A DNA stretch of 64,000 nucleotides from Wolfiporia cocos (taxonomy: Eukaryota; Basidiomycota; Agaricomycetes; Polyporales; Phaeolaceae): assembly GCA_029448655.1 (NCBI GenBank), contig JACCLO010000068.1:1-64000 (forward strand). Direction: 5' to 3'. The notes beneath the pieces are model-generated. The model searched no databases, was not told where the DNA came from, and saw nothing but the letters and a program-made list of their open reading frames with translations. Made by a program: the position numbers and the translations under genes. Below, piece after piece: positions 9,490 to 20,838 of this stretch; position 1 is the stretch's first letter; each line of letters opens with the position of its first letter.

Positions 9490-10380
9490 TGACACAGATC
9501 TAACTGTGGGACTCACCGCCTAATCCACAAGGTGAGGGGAATAAGCAGGCAAGCAGTCAGAAGGCGCGCAGAAGAGAGGTGAAGTTCTTCTAGGGCGCGC
9601 AGCGCCTAGAAGAACAGAACTAACGACTAAAGGCGTTAAGCCCTATCTTATATACATGCTTATACTTGATTACGTAAGTAAGGGAATGGTCCTACCCTAA
9701 ACGTGTTAGTCATATGCTTGCATAAGGCGATGGTGTCAGTATGGCACCATCCGTATATCATAATGATGCGATAAGGCATCATGCATAGGTATCTATAGTG
9801 ACCATGCTAGCCAGTAATGGACTTAGCCAGTAAGATACGAGGGATGGATCAGAAGATCCGCATACATGGTTACCGGGCCGGAGGCCTGGATCATAATGAC
9901 GTCATGATTGGAAATGATGATGTCATGGAATGTACTAGACCATGGGTCTAGAATAGTGATGCCATTATTGTGTAATGATGGCGTGCTATGGATTGGACTG
10001 GGCTGTAGGCCTAGGTCCAATGGTGTCATAATTGGTAATGATGACGAAGGGGTTACATCATAGTGATGTCATAGCCAGGGGCTAGACCATATGATGTCAT
10101 GATGATATCATTATTTGTAATGATGGTATCATGGGTTAGAATAGACCATAGGTCTAGTCTTGTGACAGAGTGTCATGTAACATGTCATGCTTGATGACTA
10201 GCGTGTAAGCGCCGTGTCATAGATGCTTAGTAGCGCGTAAGCACTCTTGGGCTTAGGTAATAACTGTTAGGTTACACCGGCATGTCGGCTTGTACTGATA
10301 AGTACAGGATAACTCGTAGGTATGCGTAATAATACCGGATAAATGGCAATTAATTGCGGAAAAATGTCAGATCTGTGACA
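9490..10380 (-). mobile_element. Solo LTR (891 bp) in gypsy A
   Basis: TGACACAG...TCTGTGACA with exact TSD AGATG at 9485-9489 and 10381-10385. Its tail resembles the LARD LTR tail, so it is of the same superfamily. Removing it restores RRQARWALYLSRF in the host pol. Confidence 0.92.
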
Positions 10381-10385
10381 AGATG

Positions 10386-12060
10386 GGCATTATATCTGTC
10401 AAGATTTAACTTCTCCATGCACCATAAACCAGGAAAAACCATGCTTACTGCAGACCCTCTGTCCAGGAGACCAGACCATGAAGAGGGGGTGGAACTCGAC
10501 AATAGGAACAATATTCTGTTGAAACCGGAATTTTTTGTTAACTTTGCGCGAGAATTAGCCATCCTTGCGTTCGAGCCCCTCCATCAGTTGGTAATCCCAG
10601 ATGACGAACTCCAACGAGAAATACACAAAGCATTGCTAGACAACGAGGTAACCAAGGACTACAAAGGCCTATTGGAGTCAGGACCTCACGAATTCGGCAA
10701 GTCTCTCAGAGACTGGAACTACGAGAATGGTCTACTCTTGTACCATAACAAGATCTACGTTCCCAAGGCACCAGAAGAGCTTAGAAATAAGGTCTTACAA
10801 TTACACCATGACCACCCTACTGCAGGGCATATGGGGAGATGGAAGACATACAAACTCATCTCACGTAATTACTGGTGGCCAGGACTAACCAACTCGGTAA
10901 AGAAATACATACAGGAATGCGACACATGCCAGCAAATGAAGAATCGCCCGCAAAAGCCATATGGACCCCTGATACCTAACGAAGTACCAGAAGCCCCATG
11001 GGAGATAATAACCATGGATTTCATTATGTACCTACCCAAGTCGAAGATAGACAACAAGGTGTATGACGGAATCATGGTTGTAGTCAATTGCTTGACCAAG
11101 CGAGCATGCTTCTTCCCCATCTCCAGCAAATTCGGAACAAAGGATCCCGTAAGAGTCCTATACAGAAGGTTTTACCCAATACATGGGCTACCTAAACGTA
11201 TCATTTCCGATCACGGAGTGCAGTTTGCATCCAAACTATTCGGCGAATGGTGTAAACTGCTAGGGATAGAACATGCCATGACTATGGCATATCACCCACA
11301 GGCAGATGGACAGATGGAAAGAATGAATCAGACACTTGAACAATACCTCAGATGCTATGTAAACTCGTATTGCAAAGACAATTGGTCTCAATTCCTGCCT
11401 ACGGCGGAATTTGCATACAACAACGCAGCGTCAGAGACTACCAAGATGTCACCATTCTACGTCGAGTTGGGAAGGCACCCAAAGGCTGGGCCAGCAGATT
11501 TAGCTATTCAGGCAAAAGCAGACCTTAATGAAATTGCAACCGATCGTTGGAACGCTCAGGAGCAAGCCAAAGCCGCAATGCAGTTAGCAGCTGACAGTAT
11601 GAAGTGGTATTACAATCAATCGATCCAGAAAGTACCCTTCAAGGTTGGAGACAAGGTTATGATAGACGTAAGGGATTACCAAACATCCGAAAGAAGTTTG
11701 GCCCCCAGGTACATCGGCCCGTTCAAAATAGTCGAACAACTGTCACCCGTGACTTTCAGACTACACATGGATGGCCAATACCGAGCCTATCACCCGGTCT
11801 TCCATGCGTCAAAGCTAACACCATATACCGGCAAGGAAGAAGCTCCAGAACCAGATAAGTCAGGAGAATACGAAGTGGAGCAAATACTCAACCACAGATT
11901 CACACCCTCAGGAAAACTACAATTCCTGGTGCGATGGTTAGGGTACTCCATGGGAGAAGACACATGGGAATATGAAGATGACTTCGTCAACACTAAGGAG
12001 TTGGTAGACGAATACAAGGCAGAACATGCCCTTAACGCACATACCGCTCCGCGAAGATGA
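10386..12060 (+). CDS. Gypsy A integrase with chromodomain
   Basis: Starts in the RNase H-integrase link (WALYLSRFNFSMHHKPGK). The zinc-binding HHCC region includes HHDHPTAGHMG and CDTCQQMK. The DDE core has TMDFIMYLPKS, IISDHGVQFASKLF and YHPQADGQMERMNQ, so all three acidic positions are visible. A C-terminal chromodomain reads YEVEQILNHRFTPSGKLQF with VRWLGYSMGEDTWEYE, which in chromoviruses directs integration to heterochromatin. The frame ends with TGA at 12058-12060. The same frame stays open through the dUTPase, so this stop may be a mutation. Pol upstream is broken. Confidence 0.9.
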
Positions 12061-12792
12061 CACACCCACAATATTCAAGTATTCGAACCAGATGACAACC
12101 CAGACTGGAAAGTTGGGGATTGTTATCTATGGCCAGATGATTGGCCACTGCAGAGAGGTGAATTTACTCCGGAAGAATGCAAGAAAGTACGGAAGTGGTT
12201 AGTACGGGACAAATTCGGCAACTCCGTAGAAGAAGGCACTTGCTTCAACGAATATCTCGAATTCGCAGTAGGACCCCAGGGCACATATCCAGAAAGAGGC
12301 ACTGAACATGCCACCGGATTTGACATCTACTCAGCCGAAGCTACCAGGATAAACCCTCACACCACCATGCTCGTGAAAACAGACCTAAGAATCCTATTCC
12401 CTTATGGATTCAGCGGCAAACTGGAGACACATTCTAGCATGGCGAAGAAGGGCATACAGGTACAAGGCAGAGTCATAGACTGGGATTACTGTGGAGAAGT
12501 GATAGTCATGCTCTACAACTTCACCGGATATCCATACATGGTTAACCATAGGGACAAGATAGCACAATTACTTCTGCAACCTGTCCCTCAACCAGAAATC
12601 CACCATAGTACAACCTACATGTACAATCAACAATACTTGAAGGACACAGCTCGTGGTGACAAAGGCTTTGGTCATACTGGTAGACACTTGGGAGAAGTCA
12701 AAATACTCCCTCATGACTATGAGGATTGGGACCGCCTGATGGAGCCCTCAGCGAGCAAGTGGCAAGATGTCGAACCACCGATCACCGAGTAA
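12061..12792 (+). pseudogene. dUTPase domain at the C-terminus of gypsy A pol
   Basis: In frame with the integrase beyond one TGA. All five trimeric dUTPase motifs can be matched: ATGFDIYSAE (motif 1), HSSMAKKG (2), GRVIDWDYCGEV with the catalytic Asp and Tyr (3), RDKIAQLLLQP (4) and RGDKGFGHTG (5). The enzyme would hydrolyse dUTP and limit uracil in the cDNA. Its place after the chromodomain differs from gypsy B, where dUTPase precedes RT. No host-gene features (introns, own promoter) are seen; it ends at TAA about 12790, just before the polypurine tract. Confidence 0.85.
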
Positions 12793-12817
12793 CCTTTGCA
12801 GGGACCGCAAATCTTGA

Positions 12818-12828
12818 AGAGGGGGTAA
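12818..12828 (+). other. Polypurine tract of gypsy A
   Basis: AGAGGGGGTAA directly before TGTCACAAATT. Plus-strand priming site by position. The same GGGGGTAA|TGTCACA junction occurs in the LARD and TRIM. Confidence 0.85.
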
Positions 12829-14216
12829 TGTCACAAATTTTCCTATATTTTTCCCTATTTTTCCTAGACTTGTAGTCCAGTTTGTAGCATAGTTAGCGTA
12901 GCACGGATACTTGTAGATCACGTGACCCAGTAGAACTAGATGCCGACGGAACCTTCTAGCAGGTTCCATCCCATTCCACAGATATCACATGTTAATGCTC
13001 ATATGTGTGACCGCTGACTCATTACACTTGTAGAGTCACCTGCCATCTGACTCATTCATAGTCATAGCGCATACGTTATCACTTACGGTCACATGCAACC
13101 TGACTCATACCATAGTACCGTAGGTCCTAGTAGTATTAGGGGTCTTGTATTGCATGTGTCACAGTATTATCTAAACGCCCTATTTTTCCGCTATCCGTAG
13201 CCATTTATCCGGTATTTATACGCATAACTACGAGTTATCCAGTACTTATCCCATACGGCTATAACCTTACGGTTATTATTGCCCTTACGGCTTCTCAACG
13301 TACGCTTATGCGCTACTAAGCTAGAATGACACAGCGCTTACACGCTAGTCATGCCCCATGACACGTCCGGCTTGCAACCGTACCACGTCATAACCTACGT
13401 CATGGACTAGACCTACGGTCTTGTCCAGACTATGATATCATCATGATGTCACCACCATCATATGTCTAGGTCCCGACCTATGTATAGACACATGGCACCA
13501 TACTGGCATCATACCCTCGTCATCAGTCTAGCCCTCGGGCTTACGACCAATGGCACTAATGGCTCGGCGCTCCGCCTTAGTCATTCCCCGGGATACAGCC
13601 TATGGCAGTTACCCCTCAAGACTCGGCCTTCGGCCTTGTCGTCATACTGGTCTCAACCGCCCCCATGTGAATGTCTACAGGTAATATGATAGGTTCGCCA
13701 TTACCGGCTTACCACGGTCTATTTCTAGCACAATCACACATCTATGCCTTATGCCGATACCGTACCAGTATCACATGCTAACCCTTCTATTCGTAGATGG
13801 ATCTTCCTTCCGTTGATGGTTACTCAGCCACAACGCCATACTAGGTACATACTGTATAGTAGTACCAAACATGTATATAAGATAGGGACTAAGCGTCCTA
13901 TACGTCTTAGTTCTATTCTTCTAGGCTATGCGCCTAAGAATCCTCTCACTTAGCTGCACTAGAATAGTCTACCTTACCTCCCTCCCCACTGGAGGATAAG
14001 TGGTGAGTCCCACAGACTGTTCTGTGTCAGCATGTATATATACTGGAACAGTCTGAGCGTTACAACTCAGTTCTGTTCTCCTCGATATTGAGCTACTGCC
14101 TAACAAGCAACCTCATCGCTCATACACTTTTACTTGCTATCTCTTCTTGTGTGTGTATACCTCTAAGCCGCCCTCAAGAAACACTATTAGTGAGTATTAG
14201 GTTTGGGTTTGTGTCA
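12829..14216 (+). repeat. 3' LTR of gypsy A, split by a solo LTR
   Basis: About 510 bp of its own sequence: 12829-13156 plus 14035-14216. Starts TGTCACAAATTTT and ends TTTGTGTCA. After the insertion come TATATATA (about 14036), the palindrome CTGAG..TTAC..CTCAG (14053-14070) and AGTTCTGTTCTCCTCG, the probable transcript start. Confidence 0.8.
13157..14029 (+). mobile_element. Solo LTR (873 bp) inside the gypsy A LTR
   Basis: TGTCACAG...CTGTGTCA with exact TSD GCATG (13152-13156 and 14030-14034). The sequence after its start parallels the complement of the 9490-10380 LTR, so it belongs to the same family. The 3' end forms CACAGA-CTGT-TCTGTG. Confidence 0.92.
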
Positions 14217-14661
14217 CCGTGATCCGTGATCGGGATTGGGTTGCCAGCCAATAGCAGTAAAGCCTGTTGGCTATACTTAGCTATGGTGCCATAGTTGCAT
14301 GAGCATGGTGTGCTCATGATGTCATAGGCAGTGTGCCTTGATGATGTAGTGGTCTAGCTAGACTGGCTAGACTGGGTGACGTAGTGGTGACGTGTCTGTC
14401 ATGGTGACATATGTCGTGACTTGCTTCTGGTGTTATCCATGTGGATTGATAGGCCGCGTGGTTGATAGAAGAGCTTGACTAATAGTCTATGACTAGCGTG
14501 TCGCATGTGTCGTATCAGCTTAATAGTGTGTAAGTACCTTGTGTAAGTGATAAGGGTTGGCAATGGGATAAGTCCCTGATAACTGATAGGTAGACGTATA
14601 AATCCTAGAATAATTGCTATAAATAGCAGAAAAATGGCCATGTCCTGTAAATACTGTGACA
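14217..14661 (-). repeat. Truncated LTR remnant
   Basis: The right part (from about 14545) matches the end of the LARD LTR family, including AGACGTATAAATCC and ending ACTGTGACA. The left end shows no TGACACAG, so the remnant is truncated or joined to the end of the gypsy A LTR. Confidence 0.5.
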
Positions 14662-14696
14662 TGGCACAGACTAGTCAGTCTTAATGATGCAGCAAG

Positions 14697-15136
14697 TGTC
14701 ACAGATTTTGGGTCCCCTTCAGTAATCAAACCAAGGCACTAGTGGTACTGAAGTCACATGATGGTTTGGCCCTCATCAGGTAGTATAGCGGTATAACATC
14801 TAGCATAGCGTGGCACCCTAGAGGCACATGACTTGCTTACATATACAGAGGCTGTGTAGATAGTGCATGGACCCTTACGTTAGGGTAGGCCCTAAGGCCC
14901 ACCTGCGCTCATCCTCATGTATATATAGTATGTCGTCTGAGGCTTACACCTCAGACTTGTCAATCTCGTTGTTGGGGGCGTTTCCCCTCTTAGCTGGCAT
15001 TCTTAGTCTTGCTGGTCTTGTGTGCCCACCTCGCCTCGCTATGGCCCCAAGGCCCCTTAGCAACTAGGTGTTGTACTCTACCTATTCGGTATTGGGGGTA
15101 TATTAGATGGTAGTGAGCCTATGCCACTTTGTGACA
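14697..15136 (+). repeat. Solo LTR of the TGTCACAGATTTTG group
   Basis: Starts TGTCACAGATTTTGGG and probably ends TTTGTGACA. The leader (TATATATAG, palindrome 14935-14956, CTTGTCAATCTCG) is close to the LTR at 22640-23106. No TSD is found. It adjoins a gypsy pol fragment. Confidence 0.65.
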
Positions 15137-15270
15137 AGCTCCTTGTAATCCTTAGTGACCTTGTTGTCTAGCAATGCTTTACAAATCTCTCGGAGTATCG
15201 GTTCATCCAATTCTGGCACCACATGGGAGGTATCAAGAGCCATTGCCATGAACTCTCGCTCGAAAAATTC
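15137..15270 (-). pseudogene. Gypsy pol fragment, RNase H-integrase linker
   Basis: The - strand reads REFMAMALDTSHVVPELDE and REICKALLDNKVTKDYKEL. It parallels IHKALLDNEVTKDYKGLL in gypsy A (about 10618-10671). It is a short relic of another element of this lineage between two LTRs. Confidence 0.75.
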
Positions 15271-15501
15271 TGTCACAAATCTAGGTCACGCTAGATACTA
15301 GGACGTTATGGAGCAGTAACTAGGGTATATTCCCCCTAAGGTGGTGACCTGAATACAATAGGCACCAAGCATGGGAATATGAACTGCAGATATAGCCGGA
15401 CCCTTGATAACAGCCAAGCTGTTATCATAGCCCTTTTGGGGGAGTGGCTATATTGCCACTCATGAGCACATTGCATTGGGTCCATGGTGCGTCTTGTGAT
15501 A
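15271..15501 (+). repeat. TRIM-family LTR, sense orientation
   Basis: TGTCACAAATC...TGTGATA. It shares GGGAATATGAACTGCAGATATAGC, the palindrome around AGCTGTTAT, the CCCTTTTGGGGGAGTGGC block and CATTGCATTGGGTCC with the TRIM LTR. No TSD and no second LTR. Confidence 0.7.
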
Positions 15502-15834
15502 TCAGTCCTGCACTTCCATAATTGACATCCAATGTGCTGCTTGACATGCTCACCACACTTGGCATGCCAAACCAGTACTCACACCTGATTGGCTAGTGTA
15601 CATCATCAGGTGATAAGTTAGTTGTAGTAATTGGCACAAGATTGACAACAGAAAGTGTGCCCAGCGTCTGCAGACAATTCTCCTTCAGTGATGGGGGTAG
15701 CAGAACAGTGTTGAACTTTGGCACCTTGAGCTTCTCCATTCCCACACCTGGCCTGTGTCAACCATTGCATCTCTGGGGATTTGCATACTCAGCCTCACTC
15801 TCATTCTCATACACATTCAATGAGGGCTTGTGTG
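15502..15834. other. Unassigned sequence left of a solo LTR
   Basis: No recognised gene. Its right end is the left flank of the solo LTR at 15835 and continues at 16803 without the LTR. It may be the downstream part of the Mutator-like element at 17.8-19.9 kb, which is inference from position only. Confidence 0.3.
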
Positions 15835-16797
15835 TGTCACAGATTCTGAAAAGAGGTACCCCCCCCCTGTCTCAAACCCACGTTCTTGGGTAGTACCCCA
15901 TCATGTGTCTTTGTATGGACTTAGCAGTGTAGCGTAATGGTACAGGTCGCCCCACCCATAGATGGTCACATGGTCAGTAGCTTAGATACTACAGCACATG
16001 ACTTAGGTAGCACTCAGCAATACGCACAGACCCTGCCTTTAGGGTGGGTCTCTAGTATACAGTGACAGTGTTCCTCATGTACTTAAGCTGTGACACTCTG
16101 GGGCTTACTCCCCAGAGTGTCACAGATATATTACTGTTGAATTCACCCTCACTATAGCTTTATGAGCACTGCTGTACATGCATGTGCCCCTCTACACTAT
16201 GGTATTCCTCTCCCCTTCGTCCTGTAGTTACTGTAACAACCCTGCACCACTCGTCGATCAGCGCCCTTAGGGTAGGCGCACGTGCCTCTACCCATAACAT
16301 GGTCACACTTTCATTACATACTCATGACTAGTTACTGTTATGCCTGACCTCATAGTTACTGCGCACAGATCAGCACTTCAGGGTAGACACACTAGCGTAC
16401 ACGCAGATGTATATAAAGTATGACAAATGAGGCCTTATGCCTCATTCTTAGGATTTTCGGCAATTGGGCCTAACCAGCCCCTTTCATTCTCTATGGCTAT
16501 GGGCCACTCTGCTGTGCTGCTCATCTGACTTGACTGGACAAATGCCACAACCCCTAGCTGTCATCCCTCTAACTGAGCACCCAGAGTCAACGACAATACT
16601 AGGACACGCCAGCAGGCATATACGAGATCCCCAGCAGGGCCAGTCCCACAGACACAGGGTATGTCTGTGTCACAGAGCTGTTATTCTCGATGATGAGGCT
16701 TGTCCTCTCTTTACTCCAAGTCTTATGCATGCTAGTCCAAGGGTTCTGCTCTATGTGACAACTCTAGATGACGGTACACCCTTGGCATTTTGTGTCA
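15835..16797 (+). mobile_element. Solo LTR with a second LTR inside
   Basis: TGTCACAGATTCTG...TTTTGTGTCA with exact TSD GTGTG (15830-15834 and 16798-16802). The palindrome CTCTGGGG..CTTACT..CCCCAGAG is at 16096-16117. The LTR at 16118-16672 is inserted directly at its 3' edge. Confidence 0.9.
16118..16672 (+). mobile_element. Solo LTR (555 bp), nested
   Basis: TGTCACAGATATATT...GTCTGTGTCA with exact TSD CAGAG (16113-16117 and 16673-16677). It has TATATAAAG, the palindrome at 16426-16446 and a terminal hairpin CACAGACA/TGTCTGTG. Confidence 0.93.
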
Positions 16798-16802
16798 GTG
16801 TG

Positions 16803-17169
16803 AGCTCACACATGAGAGGGTCTGGCTCATAACTTGAGGTTAATGTCCCAGCGAGTTTGCATGGCATTTATAAACTCTGCTGTGGCTGGTGCACTGATGC
16901 TGTGGATGGGTGCTTAGTGCACACCACACCATGCACAAGTTAACTACTAGAGGGGCAATGCAGGTATGCGCACAAGCTTTAGTCTTATTACTAGCATATA
17001 TACTTGTAACCAATTGTATTTATGGATTGTGTTTGGCAGCAACCTCGCACATTAGTCACTGGCATAGTGTGGTGGCTAACATGAGCTTCTATGTCCTCTA
17101 CCCACTCTATTGTGGAGCACACAACTTGGAGTGCACATCAGATGAAACATGGCTCTGCAATTGTCCTCT
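16803..17169. other. Unassigned, between solo LTRs
   Basis: No function recognised. The + strand ORF at 16910-17248 runs into the next LTR and is probably chance. Could be the end of the Mutator-like element or host DNA. Confidence 0.25.
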
Positions 17170-17772
17170 TGTCACCAGAAACTCCACCCCTAGGATATAC
17201 GCTAATGCTAGGCTAGCGCTAGGGAGATGCACATGCATAGGTAGATAAGCATTCACTTATCTTATCTCAATATGGTCACATGTCATCACTGAGTAGTTAC
17301 AGCATTACCTAGTCATGTGAGACACAGTCACAGTATGCACAGGCCACGCCATTAGGTCAGGCCTTGTAGCTACAGTACGTAGCATCTCCATGTATATAAG
17401 TAGGTAGAATCTGAGGATTACTCCTCAGTTCTACTCTTCTCGGCCTAGGGGGCATGTCCCCTGGGAACCTCTCAACCCTCTGCTGCATGTGCGTGTGAGC
17501 CAGCGGACTGCTCTGCAACAAGCCTGCTGCATCCTACTTGGACATGGGGGTCTCTATTTATTGCATCTCCTAGTTTTGTCTTTAGCCTGCTAGTCTGGGG
17601 GCATACCGGTACACTCATGGGTCAGTACCTCGGGCTTCATGGCAGGTCGTCTCAATAGACAAGCCATCCTGTTCTCCCCTACAAGGATGGGTAGCCTTTA
17701 GGCCTAGGTTAGAAGGTATAGAGGCATCCCCACTAGCATGGGTAGCATGGTCACAAGTATGTTCCCGTGTCA
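17170..17772 (+). mobile_element. Solo LTR (603 bp)
   Basis: TGTCACCAG...CCCGTGTCA with exact TSD CCTCT (17165-17169 and 17773-17777). It has TATATAAGTAGG, the palindrome CTGAGG-ATTACT-CCTCAG at 17411-17428 and TTCTACTCTTCTCGG after it. Confidence 0.92.
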
Positions 17773-17777
17773 CCTCT

Positions 17778-19900
17778 GCTGCTCAATAATCTCGGCTGCC
17801 TGGTGCAACTTGTGTATAGCATATTCTATGTCTGTTTGGTCTTGATTGTCAGGCTAGGATGTGAAGGTGAGTATATCTCTATTTTACTTGTTATATACAT
17901 ACTGCAAACCCACTGCCGCTGCCAGCTCATGTGCGCAGCAATCCATCACGACCAGTTGGTGGGCCCTTTTGAGGCGAGGAGAGTATCTGAAATGTGATAA
18001 CAAACTGGTGAGTCTCTCACTTTTGGCTCAATGATCTGCTGAAGTACTGGCAATGACACTACAGGGGCCTCTTTGGTGTCGGAATCTTGAAGCATGATTG
18101 GATCGTCCCAGCTGCCAGATGGTGTCAGCACCAGAACATGGGGCATTCACTCCATCCATGCATGATCTCTGGTAGACTCCGGTGGAGGTGCGACTATGCC
18201 ATTCACCATGACGGTGTAGAATGGCTGAACATGGAGCCACTGCACTGTGACCCACCACGATGATGGTATAGGTGTGGAAACTTCTTGCACAAGGTGCTTG
18301 TAGAGAAGGTACACATGATATTTCTGAGCTCCACAGTTGCATGTCCACGTCATAATGTCTGTATTGTAGATGCTGTTAATTGGAGTCTGAGCAAGATGTT
18401 CCCGTGACCTTCTGAAGGCTTCTTGCATATGGGTAAGTGATCATGAATGCCCTTCACAATGCTTTGTAATGATCTGTGCAAGGGTCAGTTGATATGGCGG
18501 GAGCACTTTTGTGATGATTGCATGCATGGTGAGATCAATGGGCAGGTGATTATAGCAGTGCAGAACTAGCTGCTTGAGATTCTGCCAGAGCACCTCAACC
18601 ATCATTGTTATACACTTGCATGGTATGCTTGATGTGTACACCACATGCACCCAGAGACACCAGCAATCATGCGAGTACCAGGAGCTCCAGAGGTAAGCTC
18701 ATACCTCATGAAGATTATTGAGTTTATAGTGTTGATACATCTCATCAATAGCATCTTGTCGAATGTCCTTGGATGTTCAGCTCTGCCCATGCCATTTAGG
18801 GAGAAAATGGTGCTGTGATGCATGCTTTGTGAAAAGCTAGAGGATAGGCAGTCGGTGTGGTGTCAGGCAAAAGACATAGCCAGGCTTTGCTTGCTTCATT
18901 GTGCTGATTGCTCTGTCATCACAAGGTGAGCTTTCTTGGAGCTCTTCAAGTGCTTCTGCAAACTCCTCAACCTGATGCTGCAGATCATCTAGGTCTCAAT
19001 CCCACTCAGCATCATTCCAATTGTCATGTTTATGACCTATCCAGCCCATTTCTTCATCACTTTCATCTGCATGTAGATCAGGTGGGAGTATGCCCTGGCC
19101 ACTCAGGTGTTCAATGTCAAAGTCTTTGGCATCTTCGGTTTCACTCTTCACAGCAGGATGGCCTGCCGGGATGGGCTTGAGTCTAAGTGGGGGCAGTGAC
19201 AGGTGATGACAGATGGATACCCATCAATGAGAAGCCGGATGCGATGGAGAGGCTTCACAGGAGGGGCAGGTAGCTAGTACATATAATATGAATTAATGAG
19301 AATAAAGTCCCATTCCACAATGTTGGAAATAAACAAACGACTGAGCCTGTCTGTTGCAGGTATGGTATGAAGTTAGCTTTGATGTAAGAGAACTCATGGC
19401 AAGCTTCATTGACATCATAGAATGCAGGTGTCTCCTTGTTCTTTGCTAAGCACTGTTTCACTGCATGGAGTGCATGCCAGAAACATAGCTGATGTTTTGC
19501 CTGTGGCCATGTGTTCCTCATTGCATTGATTTCTGACCAATCCTTGTCTGATAATGTATATTCTGGGTTGACACCAAGGTCCTTCAGCTCACCAAGAAAT
19601 CTCTCAAGCACAACTTGCTTGACACCCTTATCGGCTTCCTTGTTTGTCGATATCAGTAAGAACACAAGTGGAATACCCAACCCATGTGCATCTGCAACTG
19701 CACCAAACAGTCCAAAATTGGTCCTGTTTGTGTTCCCTAGACAGATTCAATCTCAGTAATTTACTTACGTAGCAAGCTTGCATAGCACACACACATGTTG
19801 AATCCATTGCAAGCTCCTGTGTATTGGAGGCCCACTCCTCAATAAAATCTGTGACTTAGAAGGCAACTGCCTGAGTGCTGGGCTCAGCTTGCACATCTAG
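17778..19900 (-). pseudogene. Mutator-like (MULE) transposase with SWIM zinc finger, decayed
   Basis: Read from 19.9 kb down. The core begins ELAMDSTC, an intron-like gap, then FGLFGAVADAHGLGIPLVF and TLSDKDWSEINAMRNTWPQ with AKHQLCFWHALHAVKQ. These are hallmarks of MULE transposases: the first Asp in MDST, the second in SDKDW and the CxxH-like FWHA. Further down VEVLWQNLKQLVLHCYNHL and a SWIM-type finger (WTCNCGAQKYH, then KHLVQEV) follow. Stops and frame changes near 18.8 kb break it. The N-terminal DNA-binding part is missing: an LTR starts at 19906. It would cut and paste a terminal-inverted-repeat element; the TIRs are not identified. Confidence 0.75.
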
Positions 19901-19905
19901 CAGAG

Positions 19906-20838
19906 TGACACAGACTCACCAGTCTGTGGGACCGGCCCACAGGCCGGGGACAATCCCCCAAAGCCAGTGCATCAGTGCACATCCTAAGCCAATGGGTATG
20001 CAGGCAAGGCCCTTGGCTAAGGTACCACCCAGACGGGCAAGGTGAGGAGGGAGAGACCCAGGCAGACTGGCACACACACAGATGAGGTGGTGAGAGAGGG
20101 GCTACAGCCCAGACATCAAGAATCTTAGAGATGGGGAGTAAGCCCCATCTTGTCACGGTTTTATACCACAAGATATTGACCCTACATCCCTCGCTTTAGG
20201 TCTCTTGGGGTTCCACTGAGCGCACGGTCTCCTCATACCTCTAGTTACCTCCACGTCAACCATCTCACATAGTACATCACGTTACCTGGTAGATAGTGCC
20301 TATGATGGGCACACATTCCGTCACCCGCATTATAACATCACAGTATGTACATCATATGGTCATGGTAGCACATGATCCCTTAGTTATGGCACACAGGCCA
20401 TTACATTAAGGTAGTCATAGCATACTGATCCATGTACATAAATACACCGGGATGAGGTCTTACAACCTCATCCTTTAGATTCTCGATGTTGGGCTATGCC
20501 CCTTTCTTCATACTGTCTGAGGGTGCACACCAGTCTTACTGCTGAGTTATTCACTTGCTCATCTGGGATGCACCATTGGCAACACATGTCGCCACCTCAG
20601 CAATGAGGTCACCCTGGTCACCACTGCATTCCTCTGATGGTACCCTTGTGGATGTGTTGGATTCCCCGGCAGGGCTGGTCCCACAGACCTATGTAAGTCT
20701 GTGTCACATCTCTCTACCCTTTAAGTATGTACATGGGAGCGCAACATGTCTACCCTTAAGTGCTGGCCTGTGTGCAGCACCATCCTAACGGCTGAGGTAA
20801 GAGAGTATGTAAGCGAGCATGTAACTACTGTAGTGACA
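19906..20838 (-). repeat. LTR remnant split by a solo LTR
   Basis: Starts TGACACAG with an 8-bp terminal stem (CACAGACT/AGTCTGTG on the sense strand). The palindrome AGATGGGG..CCCCATCT lies at 20129-20150 and is cut at its edge by the LTR at 20151. The far end (AGTGACA, about 20838) is uncertain. No exact TSD (CAGAG versus GGGAG). Confidence 0.5.
20151..20706 (+). mobile_element. Solo LTR (556 bp), nested
   Basis: TGTCACGGTTTT...GTCTGTGTCA with exact TSD CATCT (20146-20150 and 20707-20711). Palindrome GGATGAGG-TCTTACAA-CCTCATCC at 20450-20473; terminal hairpin CACAGAC/GTCTGTG. Confidence 0.92.

Larger units (their letters stand above)
1020..14216 (+). mobile_element. Ty3/gypsy element A (chromovirus with C-terminal dUTPase), nested and decayed
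   Basis: About 5.4 kb of its own sequence remains after subtracting nested insertions (3349-9401, 9490-10380, 13157-14029 and their TSDs). The order is gag end, protease, RT, RNase H, integrase, chromodomain, dUTPase, polypurine tract, 3' LTR. The reading frame resumes exactly across both pol insertions once each insert and one TSD copy are removed. The 5' LTR and most of gag are missing; sequence stops at 1020 where the TRIM ends. In-frame TGA codons at about 1064, 2344 and 12058 show that it is dead. Its termini (TGTCACA ... TGTGTCA) and tract GAGGGGGTAA match those of the LARD and TRIM. Confidence 0.9.

Noticed and set aside
12061..12792. Cellular dUTPase gene captured downstream of the element
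   Set aside because: It is in frame with pol, between the integrase and the polypurine tract, without introns or promoter.
15137..15150. TGTGACA at 15130 as the end of a reverse-oriented LTR
   Set aside because: The sequence before it aligns with the + LTR at 22640-23106 including its end, so it is a mutated + end.
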